Shown: piece by piece, positions 16,127 to 23,438 of the stretch
Layout: every line of letters starts with the position of its first letter
How positions within the stretch are numbered: the first letter of the stretch is position 1
Assembly: GCA_021413665.1 (NCBI GenBank)
Contig: JAIOPW010000027.1
Coordinates: 1-24,427 of the forward strand
Length of the DNA stretch: 24,427 nt
Source: Rhodocyclales bacterium
GTDB taxonomy: Bacteria > Pseudomonadota > Gammaproteobacteria > Burkholderiales > Rhodocyclaceae
Direction of reading: 5' to 3'
Notes under the pieces: model-generated
What the model saw: only the letters and a program-made list of their open reading frames with translations
The model's database searches: none
What the model was told of the DNA's origin: nothing
Position numbers and translations under genes: made by a program

Positions 16127-17023
16127 ATGAAGACCATACAGGGTTCCATTCCCGCCATACTGACGCCGATGCATGACGACGGTGCGCTTGACCTGCAGGG
16201 TCTGCGGCGCCTGCTCGACTGGCATATTGCCGAAGGTTCGGACGGCGTCGTCATCGTTGGCACCACGGGCGAATCGCCGACGGTCAATTATGAAGAACAT
16301 TGTGCGCTGATCGAAACCACGGTAAAGCACGTAGCCGGCCGCATTCCGGTAATTGCCGGCACCGGCGCCAACTCGACGTCCGAGGCCATCGAACTGGCGC
16401 ATTTCGCGGAAAGAGCCGGTGCGGATGCCCACCTCTCGGTCGTGCCCTACTACAACAAGCCGACGCAGGAAGGTCTTTTTCGTCATTTCAAGGCGATTGC
16501 CGAAGCGGTCGATCTGCCGATGATCCTGTACAACGTGCCGGGACGCACCGTAGCTGACCTTGCGACCGACACGACGCTGCGACTGGCGCAGATACCGCGG
16601 ATCGTCGGCATCAAGGATGCGACTGCGAATATCGAGCGCGGTTCAGACCTGTTGAAGCGCGCGCCGGCCGGGTTCGACGTGTTCAGCGGCGATGACGCCA
16701 CTGCCATCGCACTGATGCTGCTGGGCGGCAAGGGCTCCATCTCGGTCACGGCGAATATCGCTCCGCGCCTGATGCACCAGATGTGCGCGGCGGCGATTGC
16801 TGGCGACCTGGTAACGGCGCGCGAGTTCAACTTCCGCTTGCTCGGTTTGCACCGAAATCTGTTTCATGAGGCCAACCCGATTCCGGTGAAATGGGCTGCG
16901 CAGCAGATGGGGCTGATCGGCGGCGGCATGCGCTTGCCGATGACGCCCTTGTCGCCCGAGTTCCACGAGCGTGTCCGCGTCGCTATGCGTGAGGCCGGAA
17001 TCGTCCTCCAACCAGGAAACTGA
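16127..17023 (+). CDS. dapA: 4-hydroxy-tetrahydrodipicolinate synthase
   Basis: A 298-residue TIM-barrel aldolase that condenses pyruvate with aspartate semialdehyde, the first step committed to diaminopimelate and lysine. Schiff-base Lys163 lies in VGIKDAT, Tyr135 in LYNVPGRT, and the Thr46-Thr47 loop in GTTGESPT; Tyr109 is also in place. Length is normal. It is followed 6 bases later by bamC, the same order as in E. coli, where bamC was first named dapX for this neighbourhood. The start has a weak Shine-Dalgarno. Confidence 0.97.
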   Translation: MKTIQGSIPAILTPMHDDGALDLQGLRRLLDWHIAEGSDGVVIVGTTGESPTVNYEEHCALIETTVKHVAGRIPVIAGTGANSTSEAIELAHFAERAGADAHLSVVPYYNKPTQEGLFRHFKAIAEAVDLPMILYNVPGRTVADLATDTTLRLAQIPRIVGIKDATANIERGSDLLKRAPAGFDVFSGDDATAIALMLLGGKGSISVTANIAPRLMHQMCAAAIAGDLVTAREFNFRLLGLHRNLFHEANPIPVKWAAQQMGLIGGGMRLPMTPLSPEFHERVRVAMREAGIVLQPGN

Positions 17024-17029
17024 TACTCA

Positions 17030-18178
17030 ATGAACCGTCCCTTGCCGCTGTTTTTTTTCTCGCTGCTGCTGATCGGCGTGCTTGCCGGTTGCGGCGGCAA
17101 CATCCTGCCGGAATCGAAAAAGATTGAATACAAGTCTGCGGGGAAATTGCCGCCGCTGGAGATTCCTCCCGACCTGACCCAGCAGAGCCGCGACGAGCGT
17201 TACGTGGTTCCCGACGTTTCATCAAGCAAGGGTTCCGCCACTTATTCCGCTTATTCGAGCGAGCGTTCCGGCCAGGCACGAACCACGACGGCGCAGGACC
17301 TGTTGCCGCAAGTGGACAAGATGCGCATCGAGCGTTCCGGCACGCAGCGCTGGCTGGTCGTCGGAGGAGCTCCCGACAAGCTTTGGCCAGGCGTCAAGGA
17401 GTTCTGGCAGGAGCTCGGCTTTCTGGTGAATGTGGAAGTTCCGGAAGCCGGGATCATGGAAACCGACTGGGCCGAGAACCGGGCCAAGATTCCGCAGGAC
17501 GCCATTCGCAGTACCCTTGGCAAGGTGTTCGACAGCCTGTATTCGACTGCGGAGCGGGACAAGTTCCGCACTCGTCTCGAAAAAGGCGCAGAACCGGGTA
17601 CGGTGGAAATCTACATCAGCCATCGCGGCATGTACGAGATATATACCAACGAAGGCAGGAGCGATACCAAGTGGCAGCCACGCCCGGCAGATCCCGAGCT
17701 CGAAGCCGAGATGCTGCGCCGTCTGATGGTGCGCCTCGGCGTCGAAGAGTCGCGCGCCAAAACGATGGTCGCTGCCGAACAGCGGCAGGATCGCGCCAAG
17801 CTTTCACGCGCGACTGACGGTGCGGGAGCGCTGTTGCTGGAAGAAGCCTTTGACCGCGCCTGGCGGCGTGTCGGCCTGGCGCTGGATCGCGTCGGTTTCA
17901 CGGTCGAGGATCGCGACCGTTCGCAGGGACTGTATTTCGTACGCTATGTCGATCCCGATATTGACGGCAAGAAGAAGGATGATGACAAGGGATTTCTTTC
18001 CAAGCTGATGTTCTGGAAGGGCGGCGCCGCCGACAAGCCGACTCAGGCCCAGTATCGCATCCAGGTCAAGACGGTCGGCGAAACAACCACGGTGCAGGTT
18101 CTGACCCGCGAAGGAGGCATTGACAGGTCGGATACATCAAGGCGCATCCTGGGCTTGCTGCACGAACAGTTGAAGTAA
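17030..18178 (+). CDS. bamC: Outer-membrane assembly lipoprotein BamC
   Basis: A 382-residue lipoprotein of the BAM complex. The signal peptide ends in the lipobox LAGC (Cys21). The unstructured N-terminal lasso that binds BamD is recognisable as IEYKSAGKLPPLEIPPDLT. Two helix-grip domains follow (about 95-215 and 255-382; SGTQRWLVVGGAPDKLWPGVKEFW begins the first, LEEAFDRAWRRVGLALDRVGF the second). Longer than E. coli BamC (344). An uninterrupted run of eight T encodes the hydrophobic FFF of the signal peptide. Follows dapA by 6 bases. Confidence 0.92.
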   Translation: MNRPLPLFFFSLLLIGVLAGCGGNILPESKKIEYKSAGKLPPLEIPPDLTQQSRDERYVVPDVSSSKGSATYSAYSSERSGQARTTTAQDLLPQVDKMRIERSGTQRWLVVGGAPDKLWPGVKEFWQELGFLVNVEVPEAGIMETDWAENRAKIPQDAIRSTLGKVFDSLYSTAERDKFRTRLEKGAEPGTVEIYISHRGMYEIYTNEGRSDTKWQPRPADPELEAEMLRRLMVRLGVEESRAKTMVAAEQRQDRAKLSRATDGAGALLLEEAFDRAWRRVGLALDRVGFTVEDRDRSQGLYFVRYVDPDIDGKKKDDDKGFLSKLMFWKGGAADKPTQAQYRIQVKTVGETTTVQVLTREGGIDRSDTSRRILGLLHEQLK

Positions 18179-18195
18179 GCAAGAGCACAGGGGCG

Positions 18196-18957
18196 ATGCG
18201 CTTTGCTTCGCTCGGCAGCGGCAGCCGCGGCAATGCCTTGCTGGTGGAGTCCGGCCATACCCGCTTGCTGATCGATGCCGGATTCGGCCCTCGTGAAATG
18301 TCGCATCGGTTGGCGCGGCTGGGCTTGGCTGCGGAAGATGTTGATGCGGTACTGGTTACGCATGAGCACTCGGATCACATCGGCGGTGTTTTCTCCTGTG
18401 CGCGCAGATTCGGTTGGACTGTCCTGCTTACCCATGGCACATTGTCCGCCGGCCGGAACGCAAATGGCGGTGCAAGCGTGACTATCATCGACAGCCAGGA
18501 GGCATTTTCAGTCGGGGACATAGGTGTGCATCCTTTCCCTGTTCCTCACGATGCCCGCGAACCGGTGCAATTTGTCCTTGCTGACGGCGCCCGTCGGCTT
18601 GGCGTGCTGACGGATGCGGGTCACGTCACCGCGCATATGGTTGCCATGCTGGATGCCTGTGACGCGCTGGTTCTGGAGTGCAATCACGATGCGCGGATGC
18701 TGGCCCAGGGCCGCTATCCGCAGGCGCTGAAGCGGCGCATCGGCGGCCTCTGGGGGCATCTGGACAATGCTGCGGCAGCCACGCTTCTATCGCAAGTAGG
18801 GTGCTCCGGTCTGCGACACGTGGTGGCCGCACATCTCTCGGAGGAAAACAACAGCCCGGAGCTGGCTCGGGCAGCGCTGTCTGCTGTGCTTGGATGCGAG
18901 CAGGACTGGATAGGGATCGCGACCCAAGACGGGGGTTTTGACTGGCGCGATCTCTGA
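18196..18957 (+). CDS. Metallo-beta-lactamase-fold hydrolase, WalJ/YycJ-like
   Basis: A 253-residue cytoplasmic MBL-fold protein. N-terminal MRFASLGSGSRGNALLVE is the typical start of the YycJ/WalJ group; the dinuclear metal motif is THEHSDHIGG (residues 55-64, HxHxDH), with further ligands expected in LTDAGH and LECNHD. Members have been described as 5'-3' exonucleases linked to DNA repair or as putative phosphodiesterases; the activity here is inferred from family. It starts 17 bases after bamC with AGGGG just upstream, and a strong bidirectional terminator follows. Confidence 0.9.
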   Translation: MRFASLGSGSRGNALLVESGHTRLLIDAGFGPREMSHRLARLGLAAEDVDAVLVTHEHSDHIGGVFSCARRFGWTVLLTHGTLSAGRNANGGASVTIIDSQEAFSVGDIGVHPFPVPHDAREPVQFVLADGARRLGVLTDAGHVTAHMVAMLDACDALVLECNHDARMLAQGRYPQALKRRIGGLWGHLDNAAAATLLSQVGCSGLRHVVAAHLSEENNSPELARAALSAVLGCEQDWIGIATQDGGFDWRDL

Positions 18958-18982
18958 ACTGGAATCGCCGCAACCTGGCAAC

Positions 18983-19013
18983 AAAAAAGCCGACCCGAAG
19001 GTCGGCTTTTTTT
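18983..19013. terminator. Bidirectional intrinsic terminator
   Basis: GCCGACC (18989-18995) pairs with GGTCGGC (19000-19006) around a stable CGAA tetraloop, flanked by A6 on the left and T7 on the right. It can end both the MBL-hydrolase transcript (+) and the alanine-rich lipoprotein transcript (-). Confidence 0.93.
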
Positions 19014-19033
19014 GCCCTAAGGCAGGTGAAGAA

Positions 19034-19345
19034 TTACTTCTTCGCGGCAGCAGCGGCAGCCGGAGCAGCAGCGGCGGCGGCGGCCGGAGCAGCGGCGGCG
19101 GCGGCGGCCGGAGCCGCGGCAGCGGCAGCAGCCGGAGCAGCAGCAGCAGCGGCAGCCGGAGCAGCGGCAGCGGCGGCAGCCGGAGCAGCAGCAGCAGCGG
19201 CAGCAGTTTCAGCGGGCTTCGGAGCTTCAGCAGCGGGCTTCGGTGCTTCAACCTTGGGGGCTTCAGCCGGCTTCGGGGCTTCGGTCTTGCCGCAAGCGGA
19301 CACAGCCAGGGCGAGGAGGGCAGCTACGAGGAGAGATTGCTTCAT
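19034..19345 (-). CDS. Small Ala/Pro-repeat lipoprotein
   Basis: A 103-residue predicted lipoprotein. The signal peptide MKQSLLVAALLALAVSAC ends at a lipobox with Cys18. After it comes a Lys/Glu/Ala/Pro segment (EAPKP-type units, about 22-47), then six repeats of seven Ala plus one Pro, then six Ala and a terminal Lys-Lys. The ATG at 19345 has an excellent AAGGA 6 bases upstream. Its own promoter and terminator suggest a well-expressed single-gene unit. The Ala-rich tract and terminal lysines resemble abundant small envelope lipoproteins or periplasm-spanning linkers; function is not known. Confidence 0.85.
   Translation of the reverse strand: MKQSLLVAALLALAVSACGKTEAPKPAEAPKVEAPKPAAEAPKPAETAAAAAAAPAAAAAAAPAAAAAAAPAAAAAAAPAAAAAAAPAAAAAAAPAAAAAAKK
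19043..19204 (-). repeat. In-frame 24-bp tandem repeats encoding A7P
   Basis: Six consecutive 24-base units plus a partial seventh, built of GCN alanine codons with one proline codon each. Units differ at silent positions but stay in frame. Such tracts change copy number by slippage or recombination without breaking the reading frame. Confidence 0.9.
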
Positions 19346-19424
19346 GTGATTTCCTTTATCGATAGAGGAGAAACTTGGATGAAAAACCTGCAAAGCAATG
19401 CCGGGTGCGACCCGACAACCATCA

Positions 19425-19454
19425 AGTATAGCAATAATTCACGTCGCCGCGCAA
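19425..19454 (-). promoter_or_regulatory. Sigma70-type promoter of the Ala/Pro lipoprotein
   Basis: On the minus strand TTGCGC (19449-19454) and TATACT (19425-19430) are separated by 18 bases, matching TTGACA/TATAAT at 4 and 5 of 6 positions. The predicted leader is about 70 bases and contains a small hairpin (CGGGT/ACCCG, 19402-19414). Confidence 0.6.
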
Positions 19455-19488
19455 TCCGGATGACGGCAAAGCGCGGAATTTTTTGTTC

Positions 19489-20001
19489 TCAAAGTCCGGT
19501 GGTATTAAGCCTCAGGCAGGGATGGGACAATTGCCACAATTCCTCGAAGCGCTGTCGCCAGGGATGGATGTAGGCCGGATCGTCGAGAATGATGGCGCTG
19601 CGCGGTTGATCGGCATGGAAGCGACGCACGCCGTGGCTGTCATCCGCCAGCAGGTGGGTGTCCGCAAGATGGCGCAGGTTGTCGGGACTTTGCCTCACCT
19701 CGATGGCGTGAGAAAAGCGTGCAATTACCTGGATCAGGCGCGGCGCATTGCGCTCGAGATGAACCGGGTCGTGCAACACGATGCGGATTCGACGCAAGGC
19801 GTCCGCTTGAAGAAATCCGGCAAGCAGTTCGAGACGGATTTTCTGGCCGGGTTGAAGGGCTGCCAGGTCGCGATCGAAAATCAGTACCTCGTGTTGTGCC
19901 CGTCCCAAAATGGTATCGCAGGCCTCGCGATATTCGGCTTCGCTGTTGATCTGTTTGTAGGTGGGCTCCAAGGGACGATCCTTCTTGTCGGCAAGCGCCA
20001 T
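19489..20001 (-). CDS. Conserved hypothetical protein, DUF7931-like
   Basis: A 170-residue soluble protein. It has DRPLEPTYKQINSEAEYREA near the start, VLIFDRDLAALQPGQ in the middle, and an ADQPRSAIILDDPAYIHPWRQRFEELWQLSHPCLRLNTTGL C-terminus. From memory this resembles a betaproteobacterial domain of unknown function (DUF7931), sometimes found after a GNAT domain; here no acetyltransferase part is present in this or an adjacent frame. The fold loosely recalls phospholipase-D-like proteins (predicted strand plus FDRDL), but there is no HKD motif. Divergent from rlmD with about 110 bases between. Confidence 0.72.
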   Translation of the reverse strand: MALADKKDRPLEPTYKQINSEAEYREACDTILGRAQHEVLIFDRDLAALQPGQKIRLELLAGFLQADALRRIRIVLHDPVHLERNAPRLIQVIARFSHAIEVRQSPDNLRHLADTHLLADDSHGVRRFHADQPRSAIILDDPAYIHPWRQRFEELWQLSHPCLRLNTTGL

Positions 20002-20050
20002 GCTTTTGCCTGGGGCAGGGCGTCAGATCATGGACAGGCCATGGGTGGCG

Positions 20051-20077
20051 TTCTGGTGTTGAGGCGCACATTATAAT
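20051..20077 (+). promoter_or_regulatory. Probable promoter of rlmD
   Basis: A perfect TATAAT at 20072-20077, 34 bases before the rlmD start, in the divergent gap. The -35 region is poor; TTCTGG at 20051-20056 with a 15-base spacer is the best candidate. Confidence 0.5.
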
Positions 20078-20111
20078 CGGCTCCTTTTCGGATCGAGTCC
20101 CGGGGCTTGCC

Positions 20112-21410
20112 ATGCCAATTGCGCAAATTGAATCGCTCGATCACGAAGGGCGCGGCGTTGCACACGTCGATGGCAAAGCTGTGTTCATCGAGGGCGCGCT
20201 GCCTGGCGAAGTGGTCGAATACGCCAGCTATCGCCGCAAGCCGAGCTACGAAAAGGCTCATGCCCTGCGCGTGCTGCGAGCGTCGAGCCAGCGAGTCGCG
20301 CCCCCTTGCCCGCATTTCGGCACCTGCGGCGGTTGCTCGATGCAGCATCTCAATCTCTCGGGTCAGACCGCCGCCAAGCAGCGCGTGCTCGAAGATGCGC
20401 TTTGGCATATTGCCCGGCTCAAGCCGGAACAGATTTTCCCGCCGATCGCCGGCGCCGGTTGGGGCTACCGGTTGCGCGCACGTCTTTCGGTGCGCTACGT
20501 GGCGAGCAAAGGCGGCGCACTTGTGGGCTTCCGCGAGAAGCACAGCAGCTACGTTGCGGTGATGGATTCCTGCGCCGTGCTGCCACCCCATGTGTCTGCA
20601 CTGATTCCGGCGCTCAAGACCCTGGTGGAAGAGATGTCACAGCCGGATCGCATGCCGCAGATAGAGGTCGCGGTGGGCGGGGCGCGGACAGTGCTCCTGT
20701 TGCGTCACCTGGAGGCGCTAGCGCCTGACGATCTGGATCGCCTGCGGCACTTTGCCGATGCGCATGGAATCATCTGGTATCTGCAGTCCAAGGGCCCCGA
20801 GACCGTTACCCTGCTTCATCCGGCAACTGCGGCGCTGCCGAGCTATGAGTTGCCGGATTTCGGCCTCGACCTGCTGTTTCATCCGACCGAGTTCACGCAG
20901 GTCAACAACGGTGTCAATCGCATGCTGGTGCGCCGCGCCATGGCCCTGCTCAAACCGCAGGCCGGCGAACGAATCGCCGATTTGTTCTGCGGTTTGGGAA
21001 ATTTCACTCTGCCCATTGCCCGGTTGGGTGCGCACGTTCTAGGGATCGAAGGAAGTGCTGCCCTGGTAAAGCGGGCCCAGGAAAACGCCATGCACAACGG
21101 CCTTCAAACCCGCTGCGAGTTCGCGGTGGCCAACCTGTTCGAGGCGACCGGGGAAAGTGTTGCTGCGTTCGGGACCTTGGACAAGCTGCTGATCGACCCG
21201 CCGCGCGAAGGGGCGATTGCGCTGGTCAATGCGCTCCCGGCGGAAGGCGGTCCGCGCTGCATCGTGTACGTTTCATGCAGCCCGGCAACCCTCGCTCGCG
21301 ACGCGGCCGTGCTGGTGCATGAGAAGGGATACCGCTTGCGTGGCGCAGGCATTGCCAACATGTTTCCGCATACGTCCCATCTCGAATCAATCGCCTTGTT
21401 CGAAAAATGA
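20112..21410 (+). CDS. rlmD: 23S rRNA (uracil-1939-C5)-methyltransferase
   Basis: A 432-residue SAM-dependent RNA methyltransferase. An N-terminal TRAM domain (about 1-55) is followed by the iron-sulfur site CPHFGTCGGC (Cys66, Cys72, Cys75), with Cys154 in MDSCAVLP as the likely fourth ligand. SAM-binding motif I is IADLFCGLGNFTLPIARLGA, then LIDPPREGA, and the catalytic nucleophile is Cys389 in YVSCSPATLARD. The iron-sulfur site and length (E. coli 433) favour RlmD over TrmA or RlmC. It ends before a bidirectional terminator. Confidence 0.95.
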   Translation: MPIAQIESLDHEGRGVAHVDGKAVFIEGALPGEVVEYASYRRKPSYEKAHALRVLRASSQRVAPPCPHFGTCGGCSMQHLNLSGQTAAKQRVLEDALWHIARLKPEQIFPPIAGAGWGYRLRARLSVRYVASKGGALVGFREKHSSYVAVMDSCAVLPPHVSALIPALKTLVEEMSQPDRMPQIEVAVGGARTVLLLRHLEALAPDDLDRLRHFADAHGIIWYLQSKGPETVTLLHPATAALPSYELPDFGLDLLFHPTEFTQVNNGVNRMLVRRAMALLKPQAGERIADLFCGLGNFTLPIARLGAHVLGIEGSAALVKRAQENAMHNGLQTRCEFAVANLFEATGESVAAFGTLDKLLIDPPREGAIALVNALPAEGGPRCIVYVSCSPATLARDAAVLVHEKGYRLRGAGIANMFPHTSHLESIALFEK

Positions 21411-21438
21411 GCGATCGCTGGTCTTGGGGACGCAAAAG

Positions 21439-21464
21439 AAAACGGCGACTTCTGTCGCCGTTTT
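21439..21464. terminator. Bidirectional intrinsic terminator between rlmD and the yccA-like gene
   Basis: AAAACGGCGAC (21439-21449) pairs perfectly with GTCGCCGTTTT (21454-21464) around a TTCT loop, 11 bp. The T run is four on the plus strand and longer (TTTTCTTTT) on the minus strand, so it works at least for the minus-strand gene. Confidence 0.85.
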
Positions 21465-21473
21465 CAATCCGGT

Positions 21474-21495
21474 CGCCGTGTCACCAGCGCCGACT
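21474..21495 (+). repeat. Dispersed 22-nt motif, intergenic copy
   Basis: The only non-coding copy, with core CACCAGCGCCGACTTTCA between the rlmD terminator and the stop of the yccA-like gene. Because it is not protein-coding, it argues against shared codons as the whole explanation. Confidence 0.7.
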
Positions 21496-21510
21496 TTCAC
21501 ACCGATGTTT

Positions 21511-22203
21511 TCAGTCACGGTCGCCGGTAAAGGCCATCAGCAGATGCAACAGGCTGACAAACACGTTGTACACGTCCAGATATACGGCCAACGTAGCCGT
21601 GATGTAGTTGTCCTCACCGCCCTGCACGATGCGGTTGATGTCGTAGAGGATGTAGGCGGAGAAGAGGACCACGGCAATGGCGGAGATGGACAGCGCCAAG
21701 GCGGGAATCTGGAAGAAGATGTTCGCCACCATCGCGACCAGCAGCAGGATCACGCCGGCAAAGAGGAACTTACCCAGATTCGAGAAGTCCCGCTTGGTAG
21801 TGGATGCCACTCCCGCCAGGGAAACGAAGATCGCCCCGGTGCCTCCGGCCGCCATGGCGATCAGCGTGCCACCGTTGGAGAAGCCGAGCGCCACCTGCAG
21901 AATGCGCGACAGCATCAAGCCCATGAAGAAGGTAAAACCGAGTAGCAGGGCGACGCCCATGCCGCTGTTCTTGGTCCTCTCGATGCCCCACATGAAACCA
22001 AAAGCCACGCCGAGGAACAGCATGAAGGCGATGAACGGGCTGCCGGCAAGAAACGAAAATTTCAATTGCACGCCGAGCAGGGCGCCGGCCACCGTAGGTG
22101 CCATCGACAGCGCGAGCAAGGCGTAGGTATTGCGCAGGACGCGATGTTGCCGCCCGGCAACATCCGGGGTGATGGTTTGCGGGTAGGTGTGGACGTTTTC
22201 CAT
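21511..22203 (-). CDS. BAX inhibitor-1/YccA-family membrane protein
   Basis: A 230-residue polytopic inner-membrane protein with about seven helices. After a soluble N-terminus (MENVHTYPQTITPDVAGRQHRVLRNTYALLALSM), helices follow from ALLALSMAPTVAGALLG to the end; family blocks include GVALLLGFTFFMGLMLS and SAYILYDINRIVQGGEDNYITATLAVYLDVYNVFVSLLHLL, where the two Asp residues of the BI-1 pH/Ca2+-sensing region lie. E. coli YccA modulates FtsH proteolysis and BI-1 homologues leak calcium; which applies here is open. GGAGGG lies about 12 bases before the ATG. Confidence 0.93.
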   Translation of the reverse strand: MENVHTYPQTITPDVAGRQHRVLRNTYALLALSMAPTVAGALLGVQLKFSFLAGSPFIAFMLFLGVAFGFMWGIERTKNSGMGVALLLGFTFFMGLMLSRILQVALGFSNGGTLIAMAAGGTGAIFVSLAGVASTTKRDFSNLGKFLFAGVILLLVAMVANIFFQIPALALSISAIAVVLFSAYILYDINRIVQGGEDNYITATLAVYLDVYNVFVSLLHLLMAFTGDRD

Positions 22204-22297
22204 GGTCTTGCGAGCCCTCCTGTGAGTTGAATCCTACGTTGGACAGTCCCTGGTCGCATGAGTTCCACGGCAACCCGGGGCGGCCGACGCGAAGCGA

Positions 22298-22327
22298 ATT
22301 ATAGCCACGAAAATTCCGCAGCATGAA
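22298..22327 (-). promoter_or_regulatory. Probable promoter of the yccA-like gene
   Basis: On the minus strand a perfect TATAAT (22298-22303) with TTCATG (22322-22327) 18 bases upstream; the -35 box is weak. The leader to the ATG at 22203 would be about 90 bases. Nothing else is recognised in the 232-base gap at 22204-22435. Confidence 0.5.
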
Positions 22328-22435
22328 AAAGCCTTGTGCGTGGCAGGGTCAAGCGAACGTGGTTTTGTCGTGGATGCGGTTGCGCCAGTGCCAAGCCGAG
22401 TCTAAGCTGGTCCCACTTGATTTTCCGGGGGCGTC

Positions 22436-22852
22436 GTGGCTTCGCTCGATCGCATTCGCACAGAAGGATTTCGACGCTGGTATGAACGACAGTTGATCGA
22501 ATGTCATGCATGGCTGGTGAGTTGGTTCCTTGGCCTCATCGTTCTGGTGAGCGGTCTGGAAGTGGCGGGGGCGGGCGGCGCTTCGCGCATGTCCGGTGTG
22601 CTGCTGCTGATCGGTGGTCTGGTGGTCACCCTTTACAGTTGGAAGCGCTATCGCTTGCTGCTTGAAATCGCCGAACGCCTCGGCGAACAGGCTACATGCC
22701 CCGGCTGCAACACATACGGCAAGTTCAAGGTGGAGTCTTCCGGCCCCGCGCCATTGCCGGACGGGGGAGACCCGACGCTGGAAAACCATGGCGGCGGATT
22801 CTGGTTGCGGGCTCACTGCCGCAAGTGCGGCGACGAGTGGATGCTCAAGTAG
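22436..22852 (+). CDS. Small membrane protein with C-terminal zinc ribbon, unknown function
   Basis: A 138-residue protein. A basic N-terminus (RIRTEGFRRWYERQLIECHAW) is followed by two transmembrane helices (about 27-45, LVSWFLGLIVLVSGLEVAG, and 52-68, MSGVLLLIGGLVVTLYSW). A cytoplasmic tail carries CPGC (about 88-91) and CRKC near the C-terminus, a four-cysteine zinc ribbon. The GTG at 22436 follows a G5 run at a suitable distance. Composition and codon use are like the neighbours. I do not recognise a named family. Confidence 0.75.
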   Translation: MASLDRIRTEGFRRWYERQLIECHAWLVSWFLGLIVLVSGLEVAGAGGASRMSGVLLLIGGLVVTLYSWKRYRLLLEIAERLGEQATCPGCNTYGKFKVESSGPAPLPDGGDPTLENHGGGFWLRAHCRKCGDEWMLK

Positions 22853-22882
22853 CGTGATTGACGCACACACACCGCGCGCCGG

Positions 22883-23434
22883 CTAGCGTTTGGCCCGGAA
22901 TACTCGCGGCGAATTCGCCGCTTCAGTGATCGATATGGTGGCAATCCTCAATGGTGGTGTCTTGGCAGCAGGCCGGTCGGCATACGCAGCGGCGGTGACC
23001 CTGGAAACATAGCCATTGGTGAGGCCGGCACGATGGTTGCCGGTGTTGTAGGCAGAAAGCGCTGCTCGCAACGCATCCTGCCCGGAACCCATGCGGCGTG
23101 CCGCACCGGCATACTCGTTGGCGAGGATTCCGGCCCCCGCAGCCAGATTGGCGCAAGGATCGAACATGGCTCCTGGCGTGGTGCGCAATTTCCTCAGGTT
23201 GGCCGAATTCACCTGGGTCAGGCCCATGTCGATTGAATAGCCATTGGCGATCAGCCATTCGGACCAGGCCAGTGCCTCTGTTTTTGATTTTGGCTGGCGG
23301 GCCAGCCGGCGCGAGCCATTGACGTTGATGGCGAAAGGATTGCCGCCGGATTCGACCTTGACGATCGCCATCATGGTGACCGGGGCGACCTGGGGGGCGC
23401 ACTGGACAACCAGTTGCTCAAGGCCCGGCAGCAT
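22883..23434 (-). CDS. VirB1-like lytic transglycosylase domain protein
   Basis: A 183-residue protein with an SLT-type lysozyme fold. Catalytic Glu28 is in MMAIVKVESGGNPFAINVNG, then MGLTQVN (70-76) and ALSAYNTGN (125-133), the three standard blocks of the VirB1 group, which locally open peptidoglycan for large envelope machines. No signal peptide or lipobox is visible at the N-terminus (MLPGLEQLVVQCAPQ). No type IV secretion genes are present in the window. It starts 4 bases after the second CNB-domain gene and is probably co-transcribed with it. Confidence 0.88.
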   Translation of the reverse strand: MLPGLEQLVVQCAPQVAPVTMMAIVKVESGGNPFAINVNGSRRLARQPKSKTEALAWSEWLIANGYSIDMGLTQVNSANLRKLRTTPGAMFDPCANLAAGAGILANEYAGAARRMGSGQDALRAALSAYNTGNHRAGLTNGYVSRVTAAAYADRPAAKTPPLRIATISITEAANSPRVFRAKR

Positions 23435-23438
23435 GGCG

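Noticed and set aside
19026..19349. Plus-strand Ala/Gly-rich open frame over the same repeats
   Set aside because: GC-rich triplet repeats are open and alanine-like on both strands; this frame has no ribosome site and no signal peptide.
19447..19487. CCGCGC/GCGCGG inverted repeat followed by six T as a plus-strand terminator
   Set aside because: The loop is about 20 bases, the stem only 6 bp, and no plus-strand gene lies upstream to be terminated; it overlaps the minus-strand promoter.
18938..19573. Plus-strand Ser/Gly/Arg-rich open frame across the lipoprotein repeat
   Set aside because: It is the antisense of the 24-bp alanine repeats; it crosses a strong terminator and has no family features, while the minus strand has a signal peptide, ribosome site and promoter.
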